Below are positions 17,840 to 25,388 of a stretch of DNA of 64,000 bases, piece after piece. Below the pieces are notes generated by a model that was not told the DNA's origin, ran no database searches, and saw only the letters and a list, made by a program, of their open reading frames with translations. Numbering within the stretch: position 1 is the first letter of the stretch; every line of letters begins with the position of its first letter. Source of the stretch: Micrococcus sp. 2A (lineage in GTDB: Bacteria > Actinomycetota > Actinomycetes > Actinomycetales > Micrococcaceae); contig NZ_CP154351.1 of the NCBI RefSeq assembly GCF_039519235.1, forward strand, positions 1,922,001 to 1,986,000, in the 5' to 3' direction. Both the position numbers and the translations under genes were made by a program.

Positions 17840-18360
17840 GCGGTCTCCTCCGAGGTCGGGGCTGCGGGCTCGGCCAGGCGCACGAGCACCTGGGCCTTGG
17901 TCAGCACGCGGGGCTTGTCCAGGGCGGGGTCGTTCACCGTGAGGTCGATCCGGACGGTGCCGGCGGCCTCGTCCACGACGCCCACCGTGCCGGTGACCTC
18001 GAGGCGGGCGCCGGCCAGGGGCGCGCCGTCGTCGTCGGCCCGGCCCGTGGTGTCCGCGACGGGCACCATGCCCGTGAAGCGCGTCTGGTAGTCCACCACC
18101 GCCCCGGGATCCCCGGCCCAGTCGGTGACGAGCTGCACCGCGGCGCCCATGGTGAGCATGCCGTGGGCGATCACACCGGGCAGTCCCACCCCCGTGGCGA
18201 ACGACTCGGACCAGTGGATCGGGTTGTGGTCGCCGGAGGCGCCCGCGTAGGCCACCAGGTCGGCGCGCGTGAGCGCGACGGTCCGGGAGCCGATGACGTC
18301 GCCCTTGGCGAGGTCGGACAGGCGCGGGGCGTTCTGCGGGCCGATGTGCTGCGCGCTCAT
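17836..18360 (-). CDS. MaoC-like hydratase/dehydratase (HadB-like)
   Basis: A 174-residue hot-dog protein with the hydratase-2 motif in YAGASGDHNPIHWSESFA (catalytic Asp and His) and the following GLPGVIAHGMLTMG. It resembles the catalytic HadB subunit of the mycobacterial 3-hydroxyacyl-ACP dehydratase. It overlaps both the HadA-like gene (1 nt) and murB (4 nt). The two subunits presumably form a heterodimer. Micrococcaceae are not known to make mycolic acids, so the physiological substrate is open; ordinary fatty-acid or beta-oxidation intermediates are possible. Confidence 0.88.
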   Translation of the reverse strand: MSAQHIGPQNAPRLSDLAKGDVIGSRTVALTRADLVAYAGASGDHNPIHWSESFATGVGLPGVIAHGMLTMGAAVQLVTDWAGDPGAVVDYQTRFTGMVPVADTTGRADDDGAPLAGARLEVTGTVGVVDEAAGTVRIDLTVNDPALDKPRVLTKAQVLVRLAEPAAPTSEETA

Positions 18361-18809
18361 CAGGCCTCCTCTCCGCGGATCAGCAGGGCGGAGGTCACGG
18401 TCGAGACCGGCGCGCCGGCGGCGTCGGCGATCTCGGTGACGGTGGTGACCATGTCGTTGCCGCCGAGCGACTTCACGGAGGCGATCCTCACCGTGGCGGT
18501 GACCTCGTCCCCGGCCACGAGCGGGCGGTGGTGGGTGAAGCGCTCCTCCGCGTGCAGCACGCGGGAGAAGTCGATGCCCACCTCCGGGTCGTTCACGGCG
18601 GCGGCCTCGGCGCGCTGCGCGATCACGACGGCGAACGTCGGCGGGGCGACGAGGTCGGCATGGCCGAGGGCTCGGGCAGACTCGACGTCGTGGTGGGCGG
18701 GGTGCTGCGCCTGGACGGCGGAGGCGAAGGCGCGGACGGCCTCCCGGCCCACCTGGAAGGGGGGCGCGGGCGGATAGCTCCGCCCGGCGGCGCTGGGGTT
18801 CACGGGCAC
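18360..18809 (-). CDS. FAS1-like dehydratase domain protein (HadA-like)
   Basis: A 149-residue hot-dog protein lacking the catalytic Asp/His pair, as in HadA. It begins with the family N-terminus AGRSYPPAPPFQVGREAVRA, continues HADLVAPPTFAVVIAQRAE and HAEERFTHHRPLVAGDEVTA, and ends in a strand-rich tail. The GTG start at 18809 has AGGAG 6 nt upstream; the longer open frame before it has no start support. Its TGATG junction with the HadB-like gene indicates translational coupling, consistent with a heterodimeric dehydratase. Confidence 0.86.
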   Translation of the reverse strand: MPVNPSAAGRSYPPAPPFQVGREAVRAFASAVQAQHPAHHDVESARALGHADLVAPPTFAVVIAQRAEAAAVNDPEVGIDFSRVLHAEERFTHHRPLVAGDEVTATVRIASVKSLGGNDMVTTVTEIADAAGAPVSTVTSALLIRGEEA

Positions 18810-18946
18810 GCGTGGCTCCTGATCAGACGGGGTCCGGACTGCGCACCAGCCTACCGCCGGGGCCGGACACGACGGCGGTCCGAGAGCCGGGGCGGGCGAC
18901 CCGACGGCCGGAGACGTCGGCGCCGGGAGCGGCGACGGTGCGGGCC

Positions 18947-19267
18947 TCAGCCGCGAGGCCGCCCGCCCTGGCGACGCGCTGCCTGGCGGAAGCGGACCAT
19001 CTGGGCCGCCAGATGGACCAGGACGCCCAGGCCCAGCACGACGAGGGCGGCCTGGGAGAGCGGGAGCCGGTGCGTGGCGGAGCCGACGACGGAGAGCACG
19101 ATCCCCACGAGGAAGAGGCCGGAGCCGGTCAGCACCATGCGGCGGTACAGGGAGGAGCCGTGCTCCCACGGGGAGACGAAGCCGGCGGGCTCTCTGCGGC
19201 CTGCAGGCCGGGCGGCCGGACGGGCCGCGCCGCCGCGCGAGGGGCTCTGACGGGGGCGCGAGGACAT
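18947..19267 (-). CDS. Small two-helix membrane protein
   Basis: A 106-residue protein with an arginine/alanine-rich N-terminus, a SPWEHGSSLYRRM linker and two hydrophobic helices (LTGSGLFLVGIVLSVVGSA and AALVVLGLGVLVHLAAQMV), then a basic tail. I recognise no family. The ATG lies 6 nt after TAGCCT, predicting a leaderless mRNA. It reads toward the dehydratase-murB operon with a 137-bp gap and no clear terminator between, so read-through is possible. Confidence 0.7.
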   Translation of the reverse strand: MSSRPRQSPSRGGAARPAARPAGRREPAGFVSPWEHGSSLYRRMVLTGSGLFLVGIVLSVVGSATHRLPLSQAALVVLGLGVLVHLAAQMVRFRQAARRQGGRPRG

Positions 19268-19388
19268 GCCGTCAGGCTACCGGTCCGCGACGGGATCGTG
19301 ACCTCCTCGTGATCACTTCGTGAGGGCACGGTTAAACCTGGGAGATCCCTGCACCTTCGGAACGTCTCGGTTCCATCCGGCTGTCACC

Positions 19389-20570
19389 ATGATCTCCGCG
19401 AGCCCTGAGGCGACGCCCCCCGCACCCTGATCTCCCGCCGCGGTTTCACCCTGACCGCGGCCGGCACCGTCACCGCCGGAGCCAGCCTCGCGGCTGCCGT
19501 CCCGGCCGCCGCCACCACCCAGCTGCTCGCCCTGAGCCCGATCACCCTGAGCCCGATCGCCCTGAAGTCCCGTCCCTGGTCCTACGGAACCGTCATCGGG
19601 ACCATCCCCGCCGGGTCGATCGCCACCGCGGTCGGCCCGCGCGAGGGCGAGTGGATCCTCGTGAGCCACCAGGGGACGGTCGGCTGGGCCTACGGGACCC
19701 ATCTCGTGCCGGCCGGCGACGCCGCCGGCCGCGTGTACGCGACGAGTGCCGCCTCCCTGCGGGAACGCCCGCGCTCCACCGCCGCGACCGTCGGGATGAT
19801 CCCCAGCGGGGCGGTCGTGGCGACCACCGGCGTGATGTCGGGCGAGTGGCAGTCGGTCCGCTGCGCCGGGACGTGGGGCTGGGCCTACGGCCCCCAGCTG
19901 CGGACCCTGACCGAGGCGCCCACCACCCGGTTCCATCAGCCCTTCACCGCGGGCGACGCGTCCTCCGTCTACCACGTCTACGCGGACGGCCTGGATCTCG
20001 AGAAGCCCGTGGGCCTGGCGTGGTTCTTCGACGGCGACTACTTCTCGGCCGACCGCTCCCGCGTGCTGCGGCCTGACGGCACCGAGATGCGCGGGATCGC
20101 CGCGGAGGCCAACCGTCGCAACTGCGTCCTCGTGGCCGTGGTCACCCCCCGCCCCGTACGAGACCGGCTACGGCTACACGTGGTGGAGCAACCGCCCGCG
20201 CAACGGCGCCTGACACCGGCAGCTCAACGCCCACCCGAGGGGTCGGTTCCCGTTCATCTCCGCCGCCCGCCAGTGGATGATCGGCTACTCCGGCGGCGCC
20301 GAGTTCATCTCCATGCACCTCATGGCCGAGCGCCAGTTCGAGGCCTGGCGCGGAGCGGGGGCGACCATCGTGGGCGGCGGAACCCCCCCTGCCTCGGTGG
20401 ACTCCACCAGCCCGTCCTTCCGACGCGTCCAGGCGACCTGGCACGTGAACGGCGGGGACGTGGCCGGGGAGACGATCCCGCCCACCTGGTCCGCCCTGAG
20501 CGCCGGGACGACAGGAGAGCGGCGGTACAGAGAGGGCTCCTCCTACCTGCGGACGCGGCTGAACGTGTAC
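19389..20570 (+). pseudogene. Decayed Tat-exported SH3b / alpha-beta hydrolase gene
   Basis: Three reading-frame segments rebuild one secreted protein. An ATG at 19389 runs into a stop after 13 codons, but a frame change in the C-run near 19417 joins it to SRRGFTLTAAGTVTAGASLA, a twin-arginine signal. Two SH3b-like repeats follow (each ending GWAYG...L), then a hydrolase-like start (VGLAWFFDGDYFS). At about 20141-20156, in another C-run, the frame shifts again; the new frame has a TGA at 20211 (perhaps from TGG) and then continues through the nucleophile motif WMIGYSGGAEF and ATWHVNGGDVAG. At least three lesions make function unlikely. The ancestor was probably a wall-attached esterase. Confidence 0.75.
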
Positions 20571-20592
20571 CCCGCGCGGGGGTGCCGACGCA

Positions 20593-20626
20593 GAAGGACC
20601 CGGCCTCCGTGGAGGCCGGGTCCTTC
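20593..20626. terminator. Hairpin terminator downstream of tRNA-Met
   Basis: A perfect 16-bp inverted repeat (GAAGGACCCGGCCTCC and complement) with a 2-nt loop, 8 nt beyond the 3' end of tRNA-Met and just after the pseudogene. It can serve both strands. Confidence 0.75.
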
Positions 20627-20633
20627 GTGTTCG

Positions 20634-20707
20634 TAGCGGCGGGGGGACTCGATCCCCCGACCTCACGATTATGAGTCGTGCGCTCTAACCAGCTGAGCTA
20701 CACCGCC
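20634..20707 (-). tRNA. tRNA-Met (CAT), elongator type
   Basis: On the minus strand a 74-nt cloverleaf is complete: acceptor GGCGGTG, D stem GCTC/GAGC, anticodon arm CACGA-CTCATAA-TCGTG, and a T arm GGGGG/CCCCC. The CTCATAA loop is the usual elongator Met loop. The terminal pair would be G-U. CCA is not encoded. The gene lies 58 nt downstream of tRNA-Thr and is probably co-transcribed. Confidence 0.9.
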
Positions 20708-20709
20708 AC

Positions 20710-20763
20710 GACATGAGAGCGCCCGCGCTCGCGGCGCATGCCGAGAGAACGGGCTCTCATGTC
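20710..20763. repeat. Inverted repeat in the spacer between two tRNAs
   Basis: GACATGAGAGC at 20710-20720 pairs perfectly with GCTCTCATGTC at 20753-20763 around 32 nt. In the precursor RNA it would form a stem bracketing the spacer, possibly guiding processing between tRNA-Thr and tRNA-Met. Confidence 0.5.
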
Positions 20764-20765
20764 AG

Positions 20766-20837
20766 AGCCCCGACCGGGAATCGATCCCGGGACCTCCATC
20801 TTACCAAGATGGCGCTCTACCACTGAGCTATCGGGGC
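20766..20837 (-). tRNA. tRNA-Thr (GGT)
   Basis: A complete 72-nt cloverleaf on the minus strand: acceptor GCCCCGA/TCGGGGC, D stem GCTC/GAGC, anticodon arm CCATC-TTGGTAA-GATGG giving anticodon GGT, and T arm CCGGG/CCCGG. CCA is not encoded. A promoter-like pair lies just upstream. Confidence 0.92.
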
Positions 20838-20848
20838 AACGAGGTGAA

Positions 20849-20878
20849 ACCCTACCAGGTGTTCGCGCAGAGTTCCAA
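20849..20878 (-). promoter_or_regulatory. Promoter for the tRNA-Thr/tRNA-Met unit
   Basis: On the minus strand TTGGAA (20873-20878) and TAGGGT (20849-20854) are separated by 18 nt, placing the start about 5 nt before the mature tRNA-Thr end. Confidence 0.5.
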
Positions 20879-20887
20879 CTCGCAGGC

Positions 20888-20919
20888 GGGCGGCGCCGAG
20901 ACGGGGCCCGGCGCCGCCC
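20888..20919 (-). terminator. Hairpin terminator after the DEAD-box helicase
   Basis: A perfect 11-bp inverted repeat (GGGCGGCGCCG and complement, 10-nt loop) starting 5 nt after the helicase stop codon. It insulates the tRNA genes downstream. Confidence 0.6.
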
Positions 20920-20924
20920 CGGCA

Positions 20925-23168
20925 TCAGCGGCGCGGGCCACCGTCGCGACGCTCCTGGGCGCCCCAGCGGGGCTTCTTCGGGCCGGCCGAGGGGCCGCGG
21001 TCCGAGCGGAACCCGCCGCGGTCCTCGCGGTCCTTCCTGAAGCCGCCGGTGCGCTCCTCACGGCCGCCGAAGCCGCCGCGGTCGTCACGGTCCTTGCGGA
21101 ACCCGCCGCCCTGGCCGCGGTCGTCACGGTCCTTGCGGAACCCGCCGCCGTGGCCGCGGTCGTCACGGTCCTTGCGGAACCCGCCGCCGTGGCCGCGATC
21201 GTCACGGTCCTTGCGGAACCCGCCCCGGCCGCCGCGCTCGCCACGGTCATCGCCGTCGCGCTCCCCGCGCGTCGGGCGCCCGGTGTCCTTGCGCATGTTG
21301 AGCCGGCGCCCGTTGATCTCAGCGCGCCCGGCGGCCTCGAGCTGGGCCGGGGTGAGGTCGGCGGGCAGCTCGACGAGCGAGTGGTTTCCGCGCAGGTCGA
21401 TCGCGCCGATCTGGGAGGCGGGCAGGCCCACCTCGTTGGCGAGGGCGCCCACGATGTTGCCGGGCTTGACACGGTCCGTGTGGCCCACGCCGATCCAGTA
21501 CGTGGCGTTGCCGGCCGCGGGCTCGCGGGCCGGACCACGGGAACCGCGCCCGTCCGCGCTGCCGCCGCGCTCGGGACGGTCCTGGCCCCCACGGCCCTCG
21601 CGCTCGGTGCGCGCACGGCCCGTGTGGGTGGGGATGTCCTGCTCGGTGGAGAGCAGCGGGCGGCCGCCCTGCGCCATCATGGCGAGGGCCGCGCCCACGC
21701 GGGACGGCTCGATCTCGTGCTGCTCCACGTACTCGTCGACGAGGCTGGCGAAGGTCTCGAGCTCCTGGTCGCCGGCGCGCTCAAGCGTCTTGGTGATGGT
21801 GTCGGAGAAGCGCTTGAGGCGGGCGGCGTTGACCTTCGCCACGGACGGCACGGCCATCTCCTCGACCTCCTGGCGCGTGGTGCGCTCGATCTGCTTCAGC
21901 AGGTAGCGCTCGCGGGGGGTCATGAAGAGGATGGCGTCGCCCGTGCGGCCCGCGCGGCCGGTACGGCCGATGCGGTGCACGTAGGATTCCGCGTCCTGCG
22001 GGATGTCGTAGTTCACCACGTGGGAGATGCGCTCCACGTCCAGGCCGCGGGCGGCGACGTCGGTGGCCACGAGGATGTCCACGCGGCCGGCCTTGAGGTC
22101 CTCCACGGTCTTCTCGCGCTGCTTCTGCGCGATGTCGCCGGAGATGGCCACGGCCTTGAAGCCGGCGCGGGTGAGGCGCTGGGTCAGCTCCTCGGTGGCG
22201 GCGCGGGTGCGGACGAAGGCGATGACGCCGTCGTGGTCCTCGGTCTCGAGGATGCGGGTCATGGCCTCGAGCTTGTACTGGTGGCCCACCTGCAGGTAGC
22301 GCTGGCGGATGGTGGCGGACGTCGTGGACTGACGGGACACGGCCACCTCCTCCGGGGAGTTCAGGTACTGCGCGGAGATCCGGCGGATGGCCGGCGGCAT
22401 GGTGGCCGAGAACAGCGCGGTCTGCTTCGACGCGGGGGTGGAGGCGAGGATGCGGTCCACCTCCTCGGCGAAGCCCATGCGCAGCATCTCGTCCGCCTCG
22501 TCCAGCACGAGGGTCTGCAGCTGGGAGAGGTCCAGGGAGCCGCGCTCGATGTGGTCGATCACGCGGCCGGGGGTGCCGACGACGACCTGGGCGCCGCGGC
22601 GCAGCGCCGAGAGCTGGGGGCCGTAGGGCGAGCCGCCGTAGACGGCCAGCACGGACACGTCGCCGAGATGCTTGGCGTACGCGTCGAAGGCCTCGGCGAG
22701 CTGGAGCGCCAGCTCGCGCGTGGGGGCCAGGGCGAGGATCTGCGGGGCGTCGGCGCGCCCGTTGACGTCCGAGGCCTCCGCCAGGCGGGAGAGCGCCGGC
22801 AGCGCGAACGCGCCGGTCTTGCCGGTGCCCGTCTGGGCGAGGCCCACGACGTCGCGGCCCTCGAGCAGCAGCGGGATGGTCGCCTCCTGGATGGGCGAGG
22901 GCGCGGTGTAGCCCAGGTCCTCGATCGCGGCGAGGACGCGTGCGTCCAGGCCCAGGTCGAGGAAGGTGGGGCCGGCCGGCTCGTCCTGCTCGGCCTCGAC
23001 CGAGCCGGTGTCGTCCTGCTCGGAGACGAGGTCGGCCTCCGGCGAGGCCTCGGGGGCGCCGGCGGCCAGGGACTCGGGAGTCTCGTCCGACGGCGGGGCG
23101 GCGAGGGCCTCGTCCGAGACGATCGGATCCTGGTTCTCGGCGGCCTGGGGGGTGTCATGGATCGACAT
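20925..23168 (-). CDS. deaD: DEAD-box ATP-dependent RNA helicase, CsdA/DeaD type
   Basis: A 747-residue RNA helicase of the cold-shock/ribosome-assembly group. After an acidic N-terminus of about 70 residues come the Q motif region (LGYTAPSPIQEATIP), Walker A AQTGTGKTGAFALP, PTRELALQL, VLDEADEML, SAT and the second RecA domain ending YVHRIGRTGRAGRTG. A DbpA-type RNA-binding domain follows (ATYWIGVGHTDRVKPGNIVG). The C-terminal 100 residues are a basic tail of GGFRKDRDDRG repeats. ATG at 23168 is chosen because AGGAGG lies 6 nt before it; the frame extends 11 codons further upstream without support. A long upstream region may carry regulatory RNA. Confidence 0.94.
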   Translation of the reverse strand: MSIHDTPQAAENQDPIVSDEALAAPPSDETPESLAAGAPEASPEADLVSEQDDTGSVEAEQDEPAGPTFLDLGLDARVLAAIEDLGYTAPSPIQEATIPLLLEGRDVVGLAQTGTGKTGAFALPALSRLAEASDVNGRADAPQILALAPTRELALQLAEAFDAYAKHLGDVSVLAVYGGSPYGPQLSALRRGAQVVVGTPGRVIDHIERGSLDLSQLQTLVLDEADEMLRMGFAEEVDRILASTPASKQTALFSATMPPAIRRISAQYLNSPEEVAVSRQSTTSATIRQRYLQVGHQYKLEAMTRILETEDHDGVIAFVRTRAATEELTQRLTRAGFKAVAISGDIAQKQREKTVEDLKAGRVDILVATDVAARGLDVERISHVVNYDIPQDAESYVHRIGRTGRAGRTGDAILFMTPRERYLLKQIERTTRQEVEEMAVPSVAKVNAARLKRFSDTITKTLERAGDQELETFASLVDEYVEQHEIEPSRVGAALAMMAQGGRPLLSTEQDIPTHTGRARTEREGRGGQDRPERGGSADGRGSRGPAREPAAGNATYWIGVGHTDRVKPGNIVGALANEVGLPASQIGAIDLRGNHSLVELPADLTPAQLEAAGRAEINGRRLNMRKDTGRPTRGERDGDDRGERGGRGGFRKDRDDRGHGGGFRKDRDDRGHGGGFRKDRDDRGQGGGFRKDRDDRGGFGGREERTGGFRKDREDRGGFRSDRGPSAGPKKPRWGAQERRDGGPRR
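21081..21230. repeat. 39-bp tandem repeat in the helicase tail
   Basis: About four copies with a 39-bp period (units starting at 21081, 21120, 21159 and 21198, the last diverging) encode repeats of GGGFRKDRDDRGH. Near-identical units suggest recent slippage or unequal recombination, so copy number may vary between strains. Confidence 0.85.
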
Positions 23169-23478
23169 GGGTGTCCTCCTGAGGGGGTGCGCAGGCGGCA
23201 CTCAACGGCGACGGTCGCGGGTCGTCGTCGAGGGTGCGGGTCTGCTGGGGGAATGGGAAACCGTTCACCCGGCGAGCCCCCGGGACCACGACGTTCGTGG
23301 TCCTCACACACATCTGCACGACATCTGCAACACCGGCGTGGCACACGCGTCCACGCTCATTCACTCAGGGGGGTAAGTCCGGATACCGGTCCCCACCACT
23401 GTACGCCCCCGCGTCCGCTCGGGCGAGACCCGACGGTGTGCCGTGCAGCACCGTCCGCGGCGACGCTAGGCTCGGAGC
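23169..23478. promoter_or_regulatory. 310-bp divergent regulatory region upstream of deaD
   Basis: No credible gene. It separates the helicase from a divergent membrane-protein gene. The helicase ribosome site AGGAGG is at 23175-23180. A 9-bp hairpin with a 3-nt loop lies at 23283-23303 and a direct repeat ACATCTGCA occurs twice around 23310-23328. DeaD-type helicase genes often have long, temperature-responsive leaders; that this is one is inference. The plus-strand gene uses TAGGCT at 23467-23472. Confidence 0.5.
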
Positions 23479-24090
23479 GTGGCAGACAACAGCAGTGACC
23501 ACCGTCTCGCACGTGCCGCCGGCCGTGCCACCCGGGCCTTCCAGGAGCGGCAGCGCGCGGACGACGCGCGACTGCGCGAGGAGCGCGCCCGCCTGCGGCG
23601 CGAGGACGAGGAACGGCTCGCGGACCGTCGTGCGGCCCGGGTCCGCGCGCTGGACGAGCGCGACGCCGCCGAGGCCGGTCTCGTGCACCCGCTCCTGCGC
23701 CTGGCGCGGATCTGGTGGATCGCCGTCGCCGTCCTCCTCGCGGCCCTGTCCGCCGCGCTGCTCTGGAGGGGCGCGCAGGCGGAGCGCGAGGGCGGTCCGG
23801 TGACCGACCCGCTGACGGGGATCGAGTCCGTGGGACCGCTCGGCGGCGCCACGGGCCAGTACATGCTGGGCGGGCTCGCCGGGATCCTCGCGCTGGCGGC
23901 CCTGTGGGGCTGGATCGGGCTGCTGCGCCGCCGCCGCGGGGCGATCTCCTCCCTCACGTTCCTCACCCTGGTGGTGGCCGTCCCCTCGTTCCTGCGCGGC
24001 AACGCGCTCCTGATCGCGCTCGCGGTGCTGCTGATCATCGGCACCGCGCTCGTGTGGCTGCCGCCCGTGCGCTCGCGCGTGCGGCGCTGA
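23479..24090 (+). CDS. Membrane protein with N-terminal charged helix
   Basis: A 203-residue protein. Residues 1-65 are a strongly charged Arg/Glu/Asp-rich helix (RATRAFQERQRADDARLREE...), probably coiled-coil. Four hydrophobic segments follow (AVAVLLAALSAALLW, GGLAGILALAALWGW, LTFLTLVVAVPSFL, LLIALAVLLIIGTALVWL), with a short linker between the first two. I recognise no family. GTG lies 6 nt after TAGGCT, the geometry of a leaderless mRNA. It is convergent with the amidohydrolase gene, 13 bp apart. Confidence 0.72.
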   Translation: MADNSSDHRLARAAGRATRAFQERQRADDARLREERARLRREDEERLADRRAARVRALDERDAAEAGLVHPLLRLARIWWIAVAVLLAALSAALLWRGAQAEREGGPVTDPLTGIESVGPLGGATGQYMLGGLAGILALAALWGWIGLLRRRRGAISSLTFLTLVVAVPSFLRGNALLIALAVLLIIGTALVWLPPVRSRVRR

Positions 24091-24103
24091 GCGCCGTCCG
24101 CGC

Positions 24104-25312
24104 TCAGTCCTCCACGGGCCGCGTGGGCGCGACGACGGGGCGTGCCGCCGCGGTGTCGTACTCCATGACCGGGCGCCCGCCGATCCAGACCCGCAGGGCG
24201 CGCTGCATGACGTCCAGCGGGTCCCCGCTCCACAGCACGAGGTCGGCGTCCTTGCCCGGGGCGAGCGAGCCGATGCGGTCCGCGAGGCCCAGCACCTTCG
24301 CGGGGTTCAGCGTGATGGCCCGCAGCGCGGTCTCCGGGTCCAGGCCCTCCTTGACGGACAGCGCCGCCTGGTAGACGAGGAAGTCGATCGGGATGACGGG
24401 GTGATCCGTGATGATGCTGATCTCCACGCCCGCGCGCGCCAGGCGCCCCGGGTTGCGCATCGAGCGGCCGCGCAGCTCCGGCTTGGACTTCGTGGTGAAC
24501 AGCGGGCCGATGAGCACCGGCACGCCCCGCTCCGCGAGCAGGTCGGCGATCGGGTGGGCCTCGGTGCCGTGGTCCAGCACGAGCTCGTAGCCGAACTCGT
24601 CGGCGATGCGCAGGGCGGTGGCGATGTCGTCCGTGCGGTGGCAGTGCTGGCGCCACGGGATCTTCCGCTCCAGCACGAGGGCGAGGGCCTCCATGTGCGG
24701 GTCCGCGGTGAACGGCTTCCCCTCGGCCTCCGCCTCCGCGCGGCGGGCCATGTAGCCCTGCGCCTTCAGGAACGCCTCGCGGATGACGAGCGCCGTGCCG
24801 AGACGCGTGGACGGCGTGCGGCCCTTCTCCTTGTACACGTTCTTGGGGTTCTCCCCCAGTGCCGACTTCACGCCCGAGGGGCTGCGCAGCACCATCTCGT
24901 CCACGGTGCGGCCGTGGGTGTGCAGGGCCACGGCCTGCCCGCCGATCGGGTTGCCGGAGCCCGGGTTCACGTTCACCGTGGTGACGCCGCCCGCGAGCGC
25001 GTCCCGGAAGCCCGGCTCGTTGGGGTCCACCGCGTCGATCGCGCGCACGCCCGCCATCACGGGATCGGTCATCTCGTTGACGTCCGCGGTCGCGCCCACC
25101 TCGCCCTCCGCGTGCATGCCCAGGTGCACGTGGGCGTCCACGAAGCCGGGCAGCAGCCACCTCCCCTCGCATTCCACGACGTCGGCGCCCGCGGGCACCT
25201 CGACGTCGGCTCCCAGCGCGGTGATCCTCCCGTCCTCCACGAGGAGGACGCCGTCGAAGGGCTCGGACTCGACGGGGACGACATGGGCGTTCGTGAAGGC
25301 GATGATGCTCAT
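24104..25312 (-). CDS. Imidazolonepropionase-like amidohydrolase
   Basis: A 402-residue metal-dependent hydrolase. The N-terminal beta sandwich leads to the metal-binding GFVDAHVHLGMHAEGE motif. Later come ERKIPWRQHCHRTDDIATA with the metal-ligand histidines, DHGTEAHPIADLL, and ISIITDHPVIP with the catalytic Asp, then NPAKVLGLADRIGSLAPGKDADLV, the standard closing segment. The true substrate is not evident; relatives include prolidase-like and imidazolone hydrolases. ATG at 25312 lies 7 nt after TAGTGT, so it is preferred to GTG at 25321, which would overlap that element. It is a separate unit downstream of the metB terminator. Confidence 0.86.
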   Translation of the reverse strand: MSIIAFTNAHVVPVESEPFDGVLLVEDGRITALGADVEVPAGADVVECEGRWLLPGFVDAHVHLGMHAEGEVGATADVNEMTDPVMAGVRAIDAVDPNEPGFRDALAGGVTTVNVNPGSGNPIGGQAVALHTHGRTVDEMVLRSPSGVKSALGENPKNVYKEKGRTPSTRLGTALVIREAFLKAQGYMARRAEAEAEGKPFTADPHMEALALVLERKIPWRQHCHRTDDIATALRIADEFGYELVLDHGTEAHPIADLLAERGVPVLIGPLFTTKSKPELRGRSMRNPGRLARAGVEISIITDHPVIPIDFLVYQAALSVKEGLDPETALRAITLNPAKVLGLADRIGSLAPGKDADLVLWSGDPLDVMQRALRVWIGGRPVMEYDTAAARPVVAPTRPVED

Positions 25313-25324
25313 GTGACCCACACT

Positions 25325-25366
25325 ACGACGCCGGCCGGACCCGGCAAGGGGTCCGGCCGGCGTCGT
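25325..25366 (-). terminator. Hairpin terminator after metB
   Basis: A perfect 18-bp inverted repeat with a 6-nt loop (arms 25325-25342 and 25349-25366), 22 nt past the cystathionine gamma-synthase stop. It partly overlaps the presumed -10 of the amidohydrolase gene. No U-tract is present. Confidence 0.8.
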
Positions 25367-25388
25367 GGACGGCGCGGGACGCGTGCGC

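Noticed and set aside
21081-21230. Regular repeats that might suggest a CRISPR array
   Set aside because: Units are contiguous with no spacers and encode the helicase tail in frame.
20844-23498. An 884-codon plus-strand frame opposite the helicase
   Set aside because: Antisense of deaD, including an apparent alanine/valine repeat that is just the reverse of the 39-bp tandem units.
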